The notes under the pieces were generated by a model. That model was not told where the DNA came from, did no database searches, and saw only the letters and a list, made by a program, of their open reading frames with translations. Positions 36,606 through 45,572 of a DNA stretch of 64,000 nucleotides are shown piece by piece. This stretch comes from JBMYTN01 sp049604415 (GTDB taxonomy: Bacteria; Pseudomonadota; Alphaproteobacteria; Rhodospirillales; Rhodospirillaceae). Position 1 is the first letter of the stretch; every line of letters begins with the position of its first letter. The position numbers were made by a program, and so were the translations under genes. Location: assembly GCA_049604415.1 (NCBI GenBank), contig JBMYTN010000011.1, positions 1-64,000 on the forward strand. Direction: 5' to 3'.

Positions 36606-37613
36606 CTACCCGGCCGTGCGGGCGGCCAGCCTGCGACCGACATCAATCAAGGGTTTTTCATAGCTCCGGTAAATCACGGCGGCAACCAACACCGAGAGCG
36701 GATAGCCGATCAAAAACTCAATCCACCAAACCCGCAGGTCTAGCTGCTCCAGGACAAAGCCGACCCAAAACAACACCATCAAATGGAACATATACAGCGC
36801 AAAGGTCCAGCGACCCAAGGTCACCAGCACCGGATGGGCCAGCCATCTGGCCAAGGCGGAGTTGCCATGGACATAAAGCGAGGCCACAAGGCCCGCCGCC
36901 GCCGGCGCCAAAAAGATGTTCTCATAGGGAATGTCGATCCAAAACAGCGCCGTATAGACCGCCACCAACAGCACCAGGGCTGCGGGCAGAGCCAGATACA
37001 GACCATGGCGGAACAACAAGATCCCGGCTAGGCACCCCACCGCAATGCCACCATAGCCCCGGATTTGGTCCGCATAGCCGAGCAGGAACAGGCTTAGAAC
37101 CAAAGCGCCCAGGAACAGCGCGAGATTGCGGGTGGTCGCCAGCGTCAAAACCACCAGGGGCCAGATCAGATAGAATTTTTCTTCGATCCCGACGGTCCAA
37201 GCATAGGCGAACAGCGCGATCATCTCCGGCACCAGCTCCCGGGAGATCAACAGGGAGGGCAACCAGATCTGTTCCAGCTGCGTCATGCTCGGCCCGCCAA
37301 TGCCCAGGACATGGATCAGAAGGGTCCCCCCGACCATCAAAAAATAGGCCAGATAATAAACCGGCAAAATCCGGAAACAGCGCCGGATATAATAGCTCTT
37401 CAGGGTCGGCTTAGACGGGCCCAACACCAAAGCGGTGATTAGGAATCCGCTGAGGACAAAGAAAATATCAACACCAATGGTCCCATTGATGAAGCCGGGC
37501 ATGCCTTTGATATGGTGGCAGAAGGTGAACAGGATGCAGATCGCCCGCAGCCCATCCAGGGCTGGGGAATAGGCCAGCGATGTTCCGATGAGGGAGGGGT
37601 CTCGCGCAATCAC
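36606..37613 (-). CDS. Acyltransferase-3 family membrane protein
   Basis: A 335-residue integral membrane O-acyltransferase (OafA/YrhL type) that transfers acyl groups, usually to polysaccharides or lipids. The catalytic histidine is in LFTFCHHIKG near residue 33, preceded by YSPALDGLRAICI, and followed by GVDIFFVLSGFLIT. About ten hydrophobic segments follow, with YYIRRCFRILPVYY. The start is GTG 37613, 23 bp after the secA stop. The substrate is not predictable. It may be transcribed with secA. Confidence 0.9.
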   Translation of the reverse strand: MIARDPSLIGTSLAYSPALDGLRAICILFTFCHHIKGMPGFINGTIGVDIFFVLSGFLITALVLGPSKPTLKSYYIRRCFRILPVYYLAYFLMVGGTLLIHVLGIGGPSMTQLEQIWLPSLLISRELVPEMIALFAYAWTVGIEEKFYLIWPLVVLTLATTRNLALFLGALVLSLFLLGYADQIRGYGGIAVGCLAGILLFRHGLYLALPAALVLLVAVYTALFWIDIPYENIFLAPAAAGLVASLYVHGNSALARWLAHPVLVTLGRWTFALYMFHLMVLFWVGFVLEQLDLRVWWIEFLIGYPLSVLVAAVIYRSYEKPLIDVGRRLAARTAG

Positions 37614-37636
37614 GTCCGACCCAGCCCCTGCCCTGC

Positions 37637-40378
37637 TCAGACCCGGCCGTGGCAGTTTTTGTATTTTTTGCCCGAGCCACAGGGGCAGGGCTCGTTGCGC
37701 GACACCCGGCCCCAGGTCGACGGATCATTGGGGTCTCGGTCTTCGGGAGCCACCGTCCGGCTCATGGGCAGCGGCTTGGTCGCCACCACACCGGTCGGCG
37801 GTCCGCCACCGACGGCCTGCTCCGGTTCTTCCCGAACGGCCATGCCTTGGGCCTGCTGGCGCTTGCGGGCTTCCTCTTCTTCCTCAGCGGTCGGCATCGG
37901 GGCCAGTTGCATGTTGAAGAGGGTATAGGTCACCTTTTCCCGCAGATCCGAGAGCATGGTTTGGAACATTTCAAAGGCTTCGGCCTTATATTCGTTCAGC
38001 GGGTCGCGCTGGCCATAGGCCCGCAGTGAAATCCCCTGACGCAAATGTTCCAGATGCAGCAGATGCTCCTTCCAAGACGCATCAAGCAATTGCAGCAGAA
38101 CATTCTTTTCCAACCAGCGCATCCGCTCGGCACCGAATTCCACGGTTTTGGCGGCAATCTTTTGGTCGGCCTGCTTTTGCATCCGCTCCAGGATTTCCTC
38201 ATCGGAAACCCCTTCCTCTTCGGCCCAGTCCTTGACCGGCAGTTCCATGCCGAGAACGGTTTTGCAGCGCTCGTCCAGATGGTCCACATCCCATTCTTCG
38301 GGCATGGCCTTGGGCGGAATGTTCTCTTCCACCAGCATTTCGAGGACTTCGCGGCGCATCTCGGCGACGGTTTCCTGGACCTCCTCGGCCACCATCAGAT
38401 CCCGGCGTTGCTCATAGATCACCCGACGCTGATCATTCATCACATCGTCGAATTTCAGCAGGTTTTTCCGGACTTCGAAGTTCCGGGCTTCCACCTTCTG
38501 TTGGGCCTTTTCCAAGGCTTTGTTGATCCAGGGGTGGACGATGGCCTCGCCTTCTTCCAAGCCGAGCTTGCGCAGCATACCTTCCATGCGGTCCGAGCCA
38601 AAGATCCGCATCAGGTCATCTTCCAGAGACAGGAAGAATTTCGACGCGCCCGGATCGCCTTGACGGCCGGAACGGCCCCGCAGCTGATTGTCGACCCGGC
38701 GGCTTTCGTGGCGCTCGGTGCCGATCACATAAAGCCCTCCGGCATCCAGCGCTTGCGCCTTCAGCTTTTCGACCTCATCGACGATTTTTTCCCGGGTCTT
38801 GGTCAAGGCAGCCTCATCGGCGTCCTTCGGGGCTTCCTGGGAGACCCGCATCTCCACATTGCCGCCCAGCTGAATATCGGTTCCGCGACCAGCCATATTG
38901 GTGGCGATGGTTACCGCACCGGGCACCCCGGCCTGGGCGACGATAAAGGCTTCCTGTTCGTGATATCGGGCGTTCAGGACAGCGGGTTTGACCTTATGCT
39001 GTTTGCGCAGCAAATCGGCCAGATATTCGGATTTTTCAATCGAGGTGGTGCCGACCAGCACCGGCTGTCCCCGCTCAACGCAATCCTTGATCAGGATGGC
39101 GATGGCTTCGAACTTCTCCCGGACGGTCCGGTAGACCTCGTCATCCTGGTCCAAGCGCGCCATGTCCCGGTTGGTCGGGATATCAACCACTTCCAGGCCA
39201 TAGATTTCCTGGAATTCGGCGGCTTCGGTCATCGCCGTCCCGGTCATGCCTGCCAGTTTGGGATACATGCGGAAATAATTCTGGAAGGTGATCGAGGCCA
39301 AGGTCTGGTTTTCCGGACGGATCTCGACGCCTTCCTTGGCTTCTAGAGCCTGGTGCAAGCCATCGGCATAGCGCCGGCCTTCCATGGCCCGGCCGGTAAA
39401 CTCATCAATGATCACCACCTTGCCAGCGCGGACCATGTAGTCATCGTCACGGGTGAACAGCTTGTGGGCGCGCAGGCCCTGGGTGGCATGGTGCAGGATC
39501 GAGACATTGCGCGGATCATAAAGATTGCCATCGCCCTGAAGCAGCCCGGCGTCGCGCAACAGCTCTTCAACCCGCTCCTGGCCCTCTTCGGTGTAGACCA
39601 CGGACCGGGCCTTTTCGTCCTTCTCCCAATGGGGCTCTTCCAGCAGCGGGATCACCTTGTCGACCGCCCGATACAGCTCGGAGCTGTCCTCTGCCAAGCC
39701 AGAGATGATCAGCGGCGTCCGGGCCTCGTCGACCAGGATGGAGTCCACTTCGTCGACAATGCCGAAATGGAACGGGCGCTGGACCATGTCTTCCAGACGG
39801 AACTTCATATTGTCGCGCAGATAATCGAAGCCGAGCTCATTGTTGGTGCCATAGGTGATGTCAGACCCATAGGCAGCCTTGCGGGCCTCGTCGTCCAGTT
39901 CATGGACAATGCAGCCGGTGGTCAGGCCCAAAAAGCCATAAACCTTGCCCATCCATTCCGCATCGCGGCTGGCCAGATAGTCGTTCACGGTGACCACATG
40001 GACACCTTTCCCCGACAAGGCATTCAAATAAACCGGCAGGGTGGCGACCAGGGTTTTCCCCTCCCCGGTGCGCATTTCCGAGATCTTGCCCTTATGCAAG
40101 ACCATGCCGCCCTTGAGCTGGACATCATAATGGCGCTGGCCTAAAGCCCGCTTGGCCGCCTCGCGCACCGTGGCGAAGGCTTCGATCAACAGATCGTCTT
40201 CGGTTTCTCCGGCCTCCAGACGCTGGCGGAATTCATCTGTTTTGGCCTTCAGGGCGTCATCATCTAAGGCCTCGAATTCAGGCTCCAGAGCGTTGATGGC
40301 GGCGACCGTCTTGTCGAGAGTCTTGATATAACGGTCGTTGGCGGTCCCGAAGACCCGCTTGGCAATGGCGCCGAACAT
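37637..40378 (-). CDS. secA: Protein translocase ATPase SecA
   Basis: Motor that drives preproteins through SecYEG. The 913-residue protein has the expected order: N-terminal FGTANDRYIK, Walker A MRTGEGKTL near residue 100, DEVDSILVDEARTPL Walker B, GMTGTA, TNMAGRGTDI, ELRGRSGRQGDPG and the C-terminal zinc tail CPCGSGKKYKNCHG. ATG 40378 is used; the open frame reaches further upstream but without family sequence. A long run of same-strand genes follows without an evident terminator. Confidence 0.98.
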   Translation of the reverse strand: MFGAIAKRVFGTANDRYIKTLDKTVAAINALEPEFEALDDDALKAKTDEFRQRLEAGETEDDLLIEAFATVREAAKRALGQRHYDVQLKGGMVLHKGKISEMRTGEGKTLVATLPVYLNALSGKGVHVVTVNDYLASRDAEWMGKVYGFLGLTTGCIVHELDDEARKAAYGSDITYGTNNELGFDYLRDNMKFRLEDMVQRPFHFGIVDEVDSILVDEARTPLIISGLAEDSSELYRAVDKVIPLLEEPHWEKDEKARSVVYTEEGQERVEELLRDAGLLQGDGNLYDPRNVSILHHATQGLRAHKLFTRDDDYMVRAGKVVIIDEFTGRAMEGRRYADGLHQALEAKEGVEIRPENQTLASITFQNYFRMYPKLAGMTGTAMTEAAEFQEIYGLEVVDIPTNRDMARLDQDDEVYRTVREKFEAIAILIKDCVERGQPVLVGTTSIEKSEYLADLLRKQHKVKPAVLNARYHEQEAFIVAQAGVPGAVTIATNMAGRGTDIQLGGNVEMRVSQEAPKDADEAALTKTREKIVDEVEKLKAQALDAGGLYVIGTERHESRRVDNQLRGRSGRQGDPGASKFFLSLEDDLMRIFGSDRMEGMLRKLGLEEGEAIVHPWINKALEKAQQKVEARNFEVRKNLLKFDDVMNDQRRVIYEQRRDLMVAEEVQETVAEMRREVLEMLVEENIPPKAMPEEWDVDHLDERCKTVLGMELPVKDWAEEEGVSDEEILERMQKQADQKIAAKTVEFGAERMRWLEKNVLLQLLDASWKEHLLHLEHLRQGISLRAYGQRDPLNEYKAEAFEMFQTMLSDLREKVTYTLFNMQLAPMPTAEEEEEARKRQQAQGMAVREEPEQAVGGGPPTGVVATKPLPMSRTVAPEDRDPNDPSTWGRVSRNEPCPCGSGKKYKNCHGRV

Positions 40379-40729
40379 GGAGATTCCTAAGTCTTTCGAT
40401 GGCTTTGCGCGGGCCTGACCCCTGGGGTCTGTCCACGGCGCAAACGGATGGAGGCGTCGAAGACATAGAGCGCGCATGCCCGTTCTGTCAACGCGAGGGC
40501 GCGCCGAGCAACCCATTTCCCTGGCAACTGTTGTTAAACGTCCGAAGCAACAGGACCTCTTGTGTTGCGCACGACTTGCCTCTTAAATGAAATGGTCGGG
40601 AATTCTTCAGGGGACCATGCGCTCGGCGCGACGCTGTGTAGGCCTTGGCCAAGCGCGGTTCAATTGGATCTCCCTGGAACCGGCTCTTCAGAACCGGCCC
40701 CTTGGCCAAGCCCTGGAAAGGCACGCGTC

Positions 40730-43531
40730 ATGTCCCAGAGCGAGCCCCGTTCCGCCCCTGCCGCCCCCGAAAAACCGCCTCGGGAGCGCTGGTTCAGTCT
40801 GGCCTTGGCGTGGGCCTCGCTGACATGGGAGCGGTTCTGGAGCGCCTTCTGGCCCCTTGGCTCCGTGCTATTGTTGATCTTGGCAGTCGCCTTTTCCGGC
40901 CTGACCGAGCGCATTCCGGGATGGACCCATGGTCTGATCCTGCTCCTGGCCCTGGGTCTGGTGCTCTGGACCATTCGGATCAACCGGCCAAAATTTGTCC
41001 TACCGCCGCTGTCACGCTCTTGGCGGACCCTGGAAGACTCCCGCAAAGACCTGCACCGCCCACTGACAGCGACCCGGGATTCCATGAGCTTGGGCGCAGC
41101 GGACCCGCTGTCAGAAGCTTTGTGGCAAGCCCACCAAAACCGCATGCAGGCGGCGACCCAGGACCTTTATGTCCGCTTCCCGCGCCCGGATGTGGTCAAA
41201 CAGGACCCCACAGCACTGCGTTTCGCCCCGGTGCTGCTCTGCGTCCTGTCGCTGGCCATTGCCGGGCCAGTGGCCCTGGATCGGCTCTGGCAATTTGTCA
41301 CCCCCAGCCTGCTGCCGCCAGACTCCCCGGTTTCCGCTGAGCTGTGGATCACACCACCGGATTATACCGGGCAGGTGCCGCTGCATCTCTCCGCCCAGCG
41401 TCCCGCCCCGGAGACCCCCGAGGCCACAGACGCCGGACAAACCGAGGACGGTACGGAGATAGCAGAAGTGCCGCTCCGGGTCCCGGAAGGCTCCTCGATC
41501 CTGGTGTTGGTGCGGGGCGAGGCGGAGGCTGTGCATCTGGGCACCGCAGCGAATGCCAATCCGGAAACCGCCAACAGCACCGCCCCCTTGGACCAAGTCT
41601 CCGCCCTGGACCACCGTTTGGAGACCGAACTGTCCGGGGACGGCCCCCTGACCCTATGGATCGAAGATGATCTGCTGCTGTCCCGACCTTTGACCATTGT
41701 CGAAGACCAACCGCCGGAAATCAGTTTTGCCAAGGAACCGGGGGCCGACCAGCGCGCACGCCTGGTGATCGAGGCCCTGGCGCTGGATGACTATGGCGTC
41801 ACCGCTGCCCAGGCCTTTATCCGGCCAACCGATCCGGACGCGCCGGTGTTGGATCTGGCGGATCCCGGAGCGGACCAAGTCCTTGTGCAGCCCTTTAATG
41901 TCGGCGGTGGCGGCCCCGGCGTTGACGGGGTCGGGTCCACGGAAGCCCTGCGCCTGTCCGCCGATCTGACCGATCATCTCTGGGCCGGTCTGGAGGTCAG
42001 CGTGACCCTGGAAGCCCGGGACCATCCGGATCAGGTCAGCCAATCGGAACCGACCACCCTATTGTTGCCGGAACGGGTGTTCCGCGACCCCATGGCCCAG
42101 GCCATTGTCGATGTGCGCAAAGAGGTCACCCTGAACCCGTCGCGCAGCCCGGAAATGGGGGCAGCCCTGATCCTTCTGGCGGCCCGCACCGATGCCTATC
42201 GGGACAATTTGACGGTCTATTTGGCCCTGCGCACAGTTGCCGCCCATTTGCGCAATCACGGCCCTGACTTTGAGCGCGACTATGTCCGGGCCATGCTCTG
42301 GAAGGCGGCCTTGACCGTGGAAGAGGGCGAGTTGGCCACCGCCAGCCGCGACATTCAGCGGGTTCAAGATCAGATCGATAAGGCACTGAACGGCGAATTG
42401 TCGCCTGAGCAAATGGATGCCTTGCTGGAAGAAACCCGGCGCATGCTCTCGGAGCTGATGCAGCGCATGGCCGAGATGATGCCGCCGATCCAGGGCGAGA
42501 ACCCCTTCAGCGAATTCATGCCGGAAATGTCGCTGCAATCGCTGGATGACATGCTGCGGCAAATGCAAGAGCTCAACCGGCTCGGGGCGCAAGAGGCAAT
42601 GCAGGAAATGCTCGCCCAGCTGCAGGACATGCTGGACTCGCTGTCTGACATGCGCGCGGACCCGCAAATGGCCCAGCAAATGCAGCAGGCCCAGGAGTTT
42701 ATGCAGGCGCTGAATGAGATGCGGCAACGCCAGCAAGAACTGCTGGATGATACCTTCCGCAATGATTCTGAGCGGCGCACAGCCCAAGAAGAACAACGCC
42801 GCGCCGAACGCCAGCAGCGCGCTCGGGAACGCTTTGGCACCGAGGATGACCAGACCGCGCGGTTCTTGGAAGAGCTGATGCGCGAGCAAATGCAGAACCG
42901 GCCGCAAAACCAGACCCCGCGTCAAGGTCAGCAGGGTCAGCAGCAGCAAGGTCAACAGCAGGGTCAACAACAAGGCCAACAGGGCGGGCAACAGCCGGGC
43001 CAAAATCAGGCGGGGCAACCGGGACAGAGCAGCCCTGGGGGCATGCCCAGCCTGGAAGATCTGGCCAACCGCCAATCGGCCTTGACCCGGGCGATGGAAG
43101 GACTGCTTGGGGAAATCGGGGAAATGACCGGATCGGTGCCCCAGGGCCTGGGCGAAGCCGCCATGGCCATGGACCGGGCCGCCGAAGCCCTGGCCCAGCA
43201 AGATGCCGCCAGTGCGATGCAGGCCCAGCGCGAGGCTTTGGAACAGCTGTCGAAAGGTCGCCAGCAGGCCGCCACGGCGTTGATGCAGATGATGGCCGGA
43301 TCCGGTCAGCCGATGATGATGCCCGGCAACAGCCAGGGTGCCATGGGCCGCAACCGCGATCCCTTAGGCCGGTCCCAAGGCGGGTCGGACACCCGCCGTG
43401 TCGGCGTGCCCGAGGATGCTGATGTGCAGCGGGCCAAGGAGCTGCTGCAGGAATTGCGGCGTCGGGTCAACGACCCGGACAGAGAAGCGCCGGAGAAAGA
43501 CTATCTCCGGCGCCTCATTCCACGATTCTAA
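40730..43531 (+). CDS. TIGR02302 / DUF4175 family envelope protein
   Basis: A 933-residue alphaproteobacterial protein of unknown function. Two membrane segments lie near residues 40-85 and one near 165-185, followed by a large extracytoplasmic region. Typical of the TIGR02302 family are the conserved ILVLVRG beta segment, LVQPFNV, and the C-terminal methionine- and glutamine-rich helical part (METMPPIQGENPFSEFMPEM-like region). A Gln-rich stretch occurs around 727-767. ATG 40730 is preceded by GGAAAGG; the frame is open upstream. It lies opposite secA across about 350 bp and convergent with the zinc-ribbon gene. Secretion or cell-envelope function is a guess. Confidence 0.85.
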   Translation: MSQSEPRSAPAAPEKPPRERWFSLALAWASLTWERFWSAFWPLGSVLLLILAVAFSGLTERIPGWTHGLILLLALGLVLWTIRINRPKFVLPPLSRSWRTLEDSRKDLHRPLTATRDSMSLGAADPLSEALWQAHQNRMQAATQDLYVRFPRPDVVKQDPTALRFAPVLLCVLSLAIAGPVALDRLWQFVTPSLLPPDSPVSAELWITPPDYTGQVPLHLSAQRPAPETPEATDAGQTEDGTEIAEVPLRVPEGSSILVLVRGEAEAVHLGTAANANPETANSTAPLDQVSALDHRLETELSGDGPLTLWIEDDLLLSRPLTIVEDQPPEISFAKEPGADQRARLVIEALALDDYGVTAAQAFIRPTDPDAPVLDLADPGADQVLVQPFNVGGGGPGVDGVGSTEALRLSADLTDHLWAGLEVSVTLEARDHPDQVSQSEPTTLLLPERVFRDPMAQAIVDVRKEVTLNPSRSPEMGAALILLAARTDAYRDNLTVYLALRTVAAHLRNHGPDFERDYVRAMLWKAALTVEEGELATASRDIQRVQDQIDKALNGELSPEQMDALLEETRRMLSELMQRMAEMMPPIQGENPFSEFMPEMSLQSLDDMLRQMQELNRLGAQEAMQEMLAQLQDMLDSLSDMRADPQMAQQMQQAQEFMQALNEMRQRQQELLDDTFRNDSERRTAQEEQRRAERQQRARERFGTEDDQTARFLEELMREQMQNRPQNQTPRQGQQGQQQQGQQQGQQQGQQGGQQPGQNQAGQPGQSSPGGMPSLEDLANRQSALTRAMEGLLGEIGEMTGSVPQGLGEAAMAMDRAAEALAQQDAASAMQAQREALEQLSKGRQQAATALMQMMAGSGQPMMMPGNSQGAMGRNRDPLGRSQGGSDTRRVGVPEDADVQRAKELLQELRRRVNDPDREAPEKDYLRRLIPRF
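42908..43030 (+). repeat. Gln/Gly-rich low-complexity tract within the TIGR02302 gene
   Basis: Within the gene the codons CAG/CAA/GGT/GGC alternate as QGQQ units (for example QQGQQQ) for roughly 40 residues. The internal near-repeats GGTCAACA and GGTCAGCAG make the tract prone to length variation. It separates the coiled region from the conserved C-terminal domain and likely acts as a flexible linker. Confidence 0.7.
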
Positions 43532-43542
43532 GCTGTTTGGCC

Positions 43543-44613
43543 TTATTCGTCTTTAGGATCGAAATGCAGACCGACTTCCCAGGAGGTCACTGAATTGTCT
43601 GAGGGGACCTCGATGGTTGTCTCATAGGGCACTTGGCCATTGGGCGGGATGGTCGCTTGCGGCGGATCGATCACTTTGCGCCGCACCTCGTCATTGTTGG
43701 CGTCTTTTAAGCGCAGGACCAAGGGCGGTATCTGCTGTTCCTGATCGGTCTTGTTCACCACCAAGCCATAGAGGGTCATGACCGGCCCGGTTTCCGTCTT
43801 TTCCACCTGGGCCTTGGCATTGGCGATGGTCAGCGGTGTCGAGCCACCGCTGCTGAGATTAAGAACGTCATAAATCACCTTGGTCTGCGGCACCATGGCG
43901 AGGATGGCATCGCGGAACAAATAGCCCGGGATGGCAACCGCCCAGATCGCCAGCAAAATGATGATCAGGATCGTCAGGACCCGGGACATGCCGCCTTTTT
44001 TCTTTTGCGGACGCGGACCGGAGAACACACGCGGCACCCGGTCTTCGTCCTGATCTCCCATCAGGCCGTCCAGATCATCAAAATCAGGCATGTCATCCCC
44101 GGCGAGCAGATCATCCAGACCGTCATCGCCAAGGTTGTCAATGTCATCAAACGGATCTTTGCGCCGCCGACCACCGCCGCCCAGCGGGCTGGACTTTTTC
44201 GATCCGCCCCCGGCGATATTGCCCATGATCTCGTCCAGATCGGGCACTTCGGTGTCCATGGGATCGACAGCGGGAGGCGGAGCCCCTCCGCCTGGTTCCA
44301 TTTCCAGCGGAATGGCTCCAGAGGACGGGGCCGGGGCACGCGGCGCCTGAGCCTGGGCTTTCTGGGCCGCCAAGACCTCCTCAATCGGATCGGGAATGCC
44401 ACTGGGCTCCGGTGAGGGCGGAGGTGGAGGCGGCGGTGGCGGCGGTGCCACGGGATCCGGAATGATTGGGGCCAAAGCGGGCGCACCACCAGCATCTGGC
44501 ATTTGATGCCAGACATGGGCGCAGCGCGGACATTTCATTTTTCTCCCTTGCGCGCCGATGGCTCCATCAGGGACGTTGAAACGTGTCGCGCAATTGGGAC
44601 AATGGATAAGCAT
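43543..44613 (-). CDS. MJ0042-type zinc-ribbon, membrane-anchored protein (DUF3426-like)
   Basis: A 356-residue protein with an N-terminal zinc ribbon (CPNC near residue 5 and CPRC near residue 29), a long Pro/Gly/Asp-rich linker, one membrane segment near residues 215-238 (LTILIIILLAIWAVAIPGYLF) and a C-terminal DUF3426-like periplasmic domain. Function is unknown; the divergent position relative to ftsE-ftsX is conserved in alphaproteobacteria, which suggests a link to cell division or envelope. ATG 44613 is the start. The linker is rich in Pro and Asp-Asp repeats. Confidence 0.85.
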   Translation of the reverse strand: MLIHCPNCATRFNVPDGAIGAQGRKMKCPRCAHVWHQMPDAGGAPALAPIIPDPVAPPPPPPPPPPSPEPSGIPDPIEEVLAAQKAQAQAPRAPAPSSGAIPLEMEPGGGAPPPAVDPMDTEVPDLDEIMGNIAGGGSKKSSPLGGGGRRRKDPFDDIDNLGDDGLDDLLAGDDMPDFDDLDGLMGDQDEDRVPRVFSGPRPQKKKGGMSRVLTILIIILLAIWAVAIPGYLFRDAILAMVPQTKVIYDVLNLSSGGSTPLTIANAKAQVEKTETGPVMTLYGLVVNKTDQEQQIPPLVLRLKDANNDEVRRKVIDPPQATIPPNGQVPYETTIEVPSDNSVTSWEVGLHFDPKDE

Positions 44614-44742
44614 GCGATCACCGAATGGTCATAGCCCCGAAACCCGTTATAAAACCAACCCCGGGGGAGTGACAAGCAACACGACCATGCCGAAATACCA
44701 GTTAATTCTTTGTGTTCATCGAGGCGATTGACGCAAAAAAAT

Positions 44743-44756
44743 AGGAGCAGACCATT
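44743..44756 (+). promoter_or_regulatory. Shine-Dalgarno AGGAG with an ATT start codon for ftsE
   Basis: AGGAG (44743-44747) is followed by six bases and ATT (44754-44756), in frame with ftsE and directly after an in-frame TAG (44742-44744). Between that stop and GTG 44811 there is no ATG, GTG or TTG. ATT/AUU is a known rare initiator (for example infC). Alternatives are CTG 44787 and GTG 44811, both without good ribosome sites; GTG 44811 would lose the first beta strand of the ATPase. Confidence 0.6.
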
Positions 44757-45572
44757 TTTCGCGCAAAAAAAGACAGCGGCACCAGTCTGGAGATCGCCCG
44801 GTTCGAGCAAGTGGGGTTGCGCTATGGCAACGGACCGGAGATTTTCACCGATGTCTCTTTTTCCCTGGCCGCCGGGTCCCTGCACTATTTGACTGGCAGT
44901 TCCGGGGCGGGAAAAAGCTCGCTTCTGAGCCTGTTGTTTCTGGGCCGACATCCAAGCCGCGGCTCTGTTTGGCTGTTTGGCCGCGATCTCGCCCAAGTGC
45001 CACGCAAAGAACTGCCCGCCATTCGCCGCCGGATCGGCGTGGTGTTCCAAGACTTCCGCCTGCTCGATCACCTGACCGCCTATGACAATGTGGCCCTGCC
45101 CTTGCGGGTGGCTGGCGTGTCTGAGGCCCGGATTAATAAGGACGTGCGAGAATTGCTGTCCTGGGTTGGCCTGAAAAACCACATGGATGCCCGCCCACCG
45201 ACTCTGTCCGGCGGCCAGAAGCAGCGCGTGGCCATTGCCCGGGCCGTGATCAGCCGCCCGGATCTGGTGGTCGCCGACGAGCCCACCGGCAGTGTGGATG
45301 ACAGCATCGCCACCCGGCTGATGTATCTGTTGTTCGAGCTGAACAAGCTGGGCACCACCGTGATGGTCGCCACCCATAACGAAGCCTTGGTGCGGCGCTT
45401 TCCGTTTCCCTGCCTGAATTTGGATCGCGGACGCTTGACCTTTGTGCCGGGCAGCGGTGCCAGTGCTGATGCGCCCTTGGGGGTGCACAATTCCCAAAGC
45501 ACCAGACCTCAAACCGCAACGCCCCAATACCGGACGACCACTGGCGCAGGCCGGGGAGACCCGGTGCGATGA
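44754..45572 (+). CDS. ftsE: Cell division ATP-binding protein FtsE
   Basis: ABC-type ATPase that pairs with FtsX at the septum to control cell-wall hydrolases. Walker A is GSSGAGKSS, the Q-loop is VFQDF, the ABC signature LSGGQKQR, Walker B LVVADEPTG and the H-loop ATHN, all in order. The start is unusual (ATT at 44754 with AGGAG upstream); conserved sequence reaches back to LEIARFEQVGLRYG, so GTG 44811 is too late. The C-terminal tail after about residue 230 is Ser/Thr/Pro-rich. The stop overlaps the ftsX start. Confidence 0.9.
   Translation: MFRAKKDSGTSLEIARFEQVGLRYGNGPEIFTDVSFSLAAGSLHYLTGSSGAGKSSLLSLLFLGRHPSRGSVWLFGRDLAQVPRKELPAIRRRIGVVFQDFRLLDHLTAYDNVALPLRVAGVSEARINKDVRELLSWVGLKNHMDARPPTLSGGQKQRVAIARAVISRPDLVVADEPTGSVDDSIATRLMYLLFELNKLGTTVMVATHNEALVRRFPFPCLNLDRGRLTFVPGSGASADAPLGVHNSQSTRPQTATPQYRTTTGAGRGDPVR

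Noticed and set aside
38045..39346. 433-residue plus-strand frame opposite secA
   Set aside because: It mirrors the secA codons, has no recognisable domain, and secA is unmistakable on the other strand.
44710..44892. Alternative frame over the ftsE start, as evidence of a frameshift
   Set aside because: That frame contains no FtsE sequence; the correct frame is open and uninterrupted from 44745 onward, so the oddity is the start codon, not a shift.
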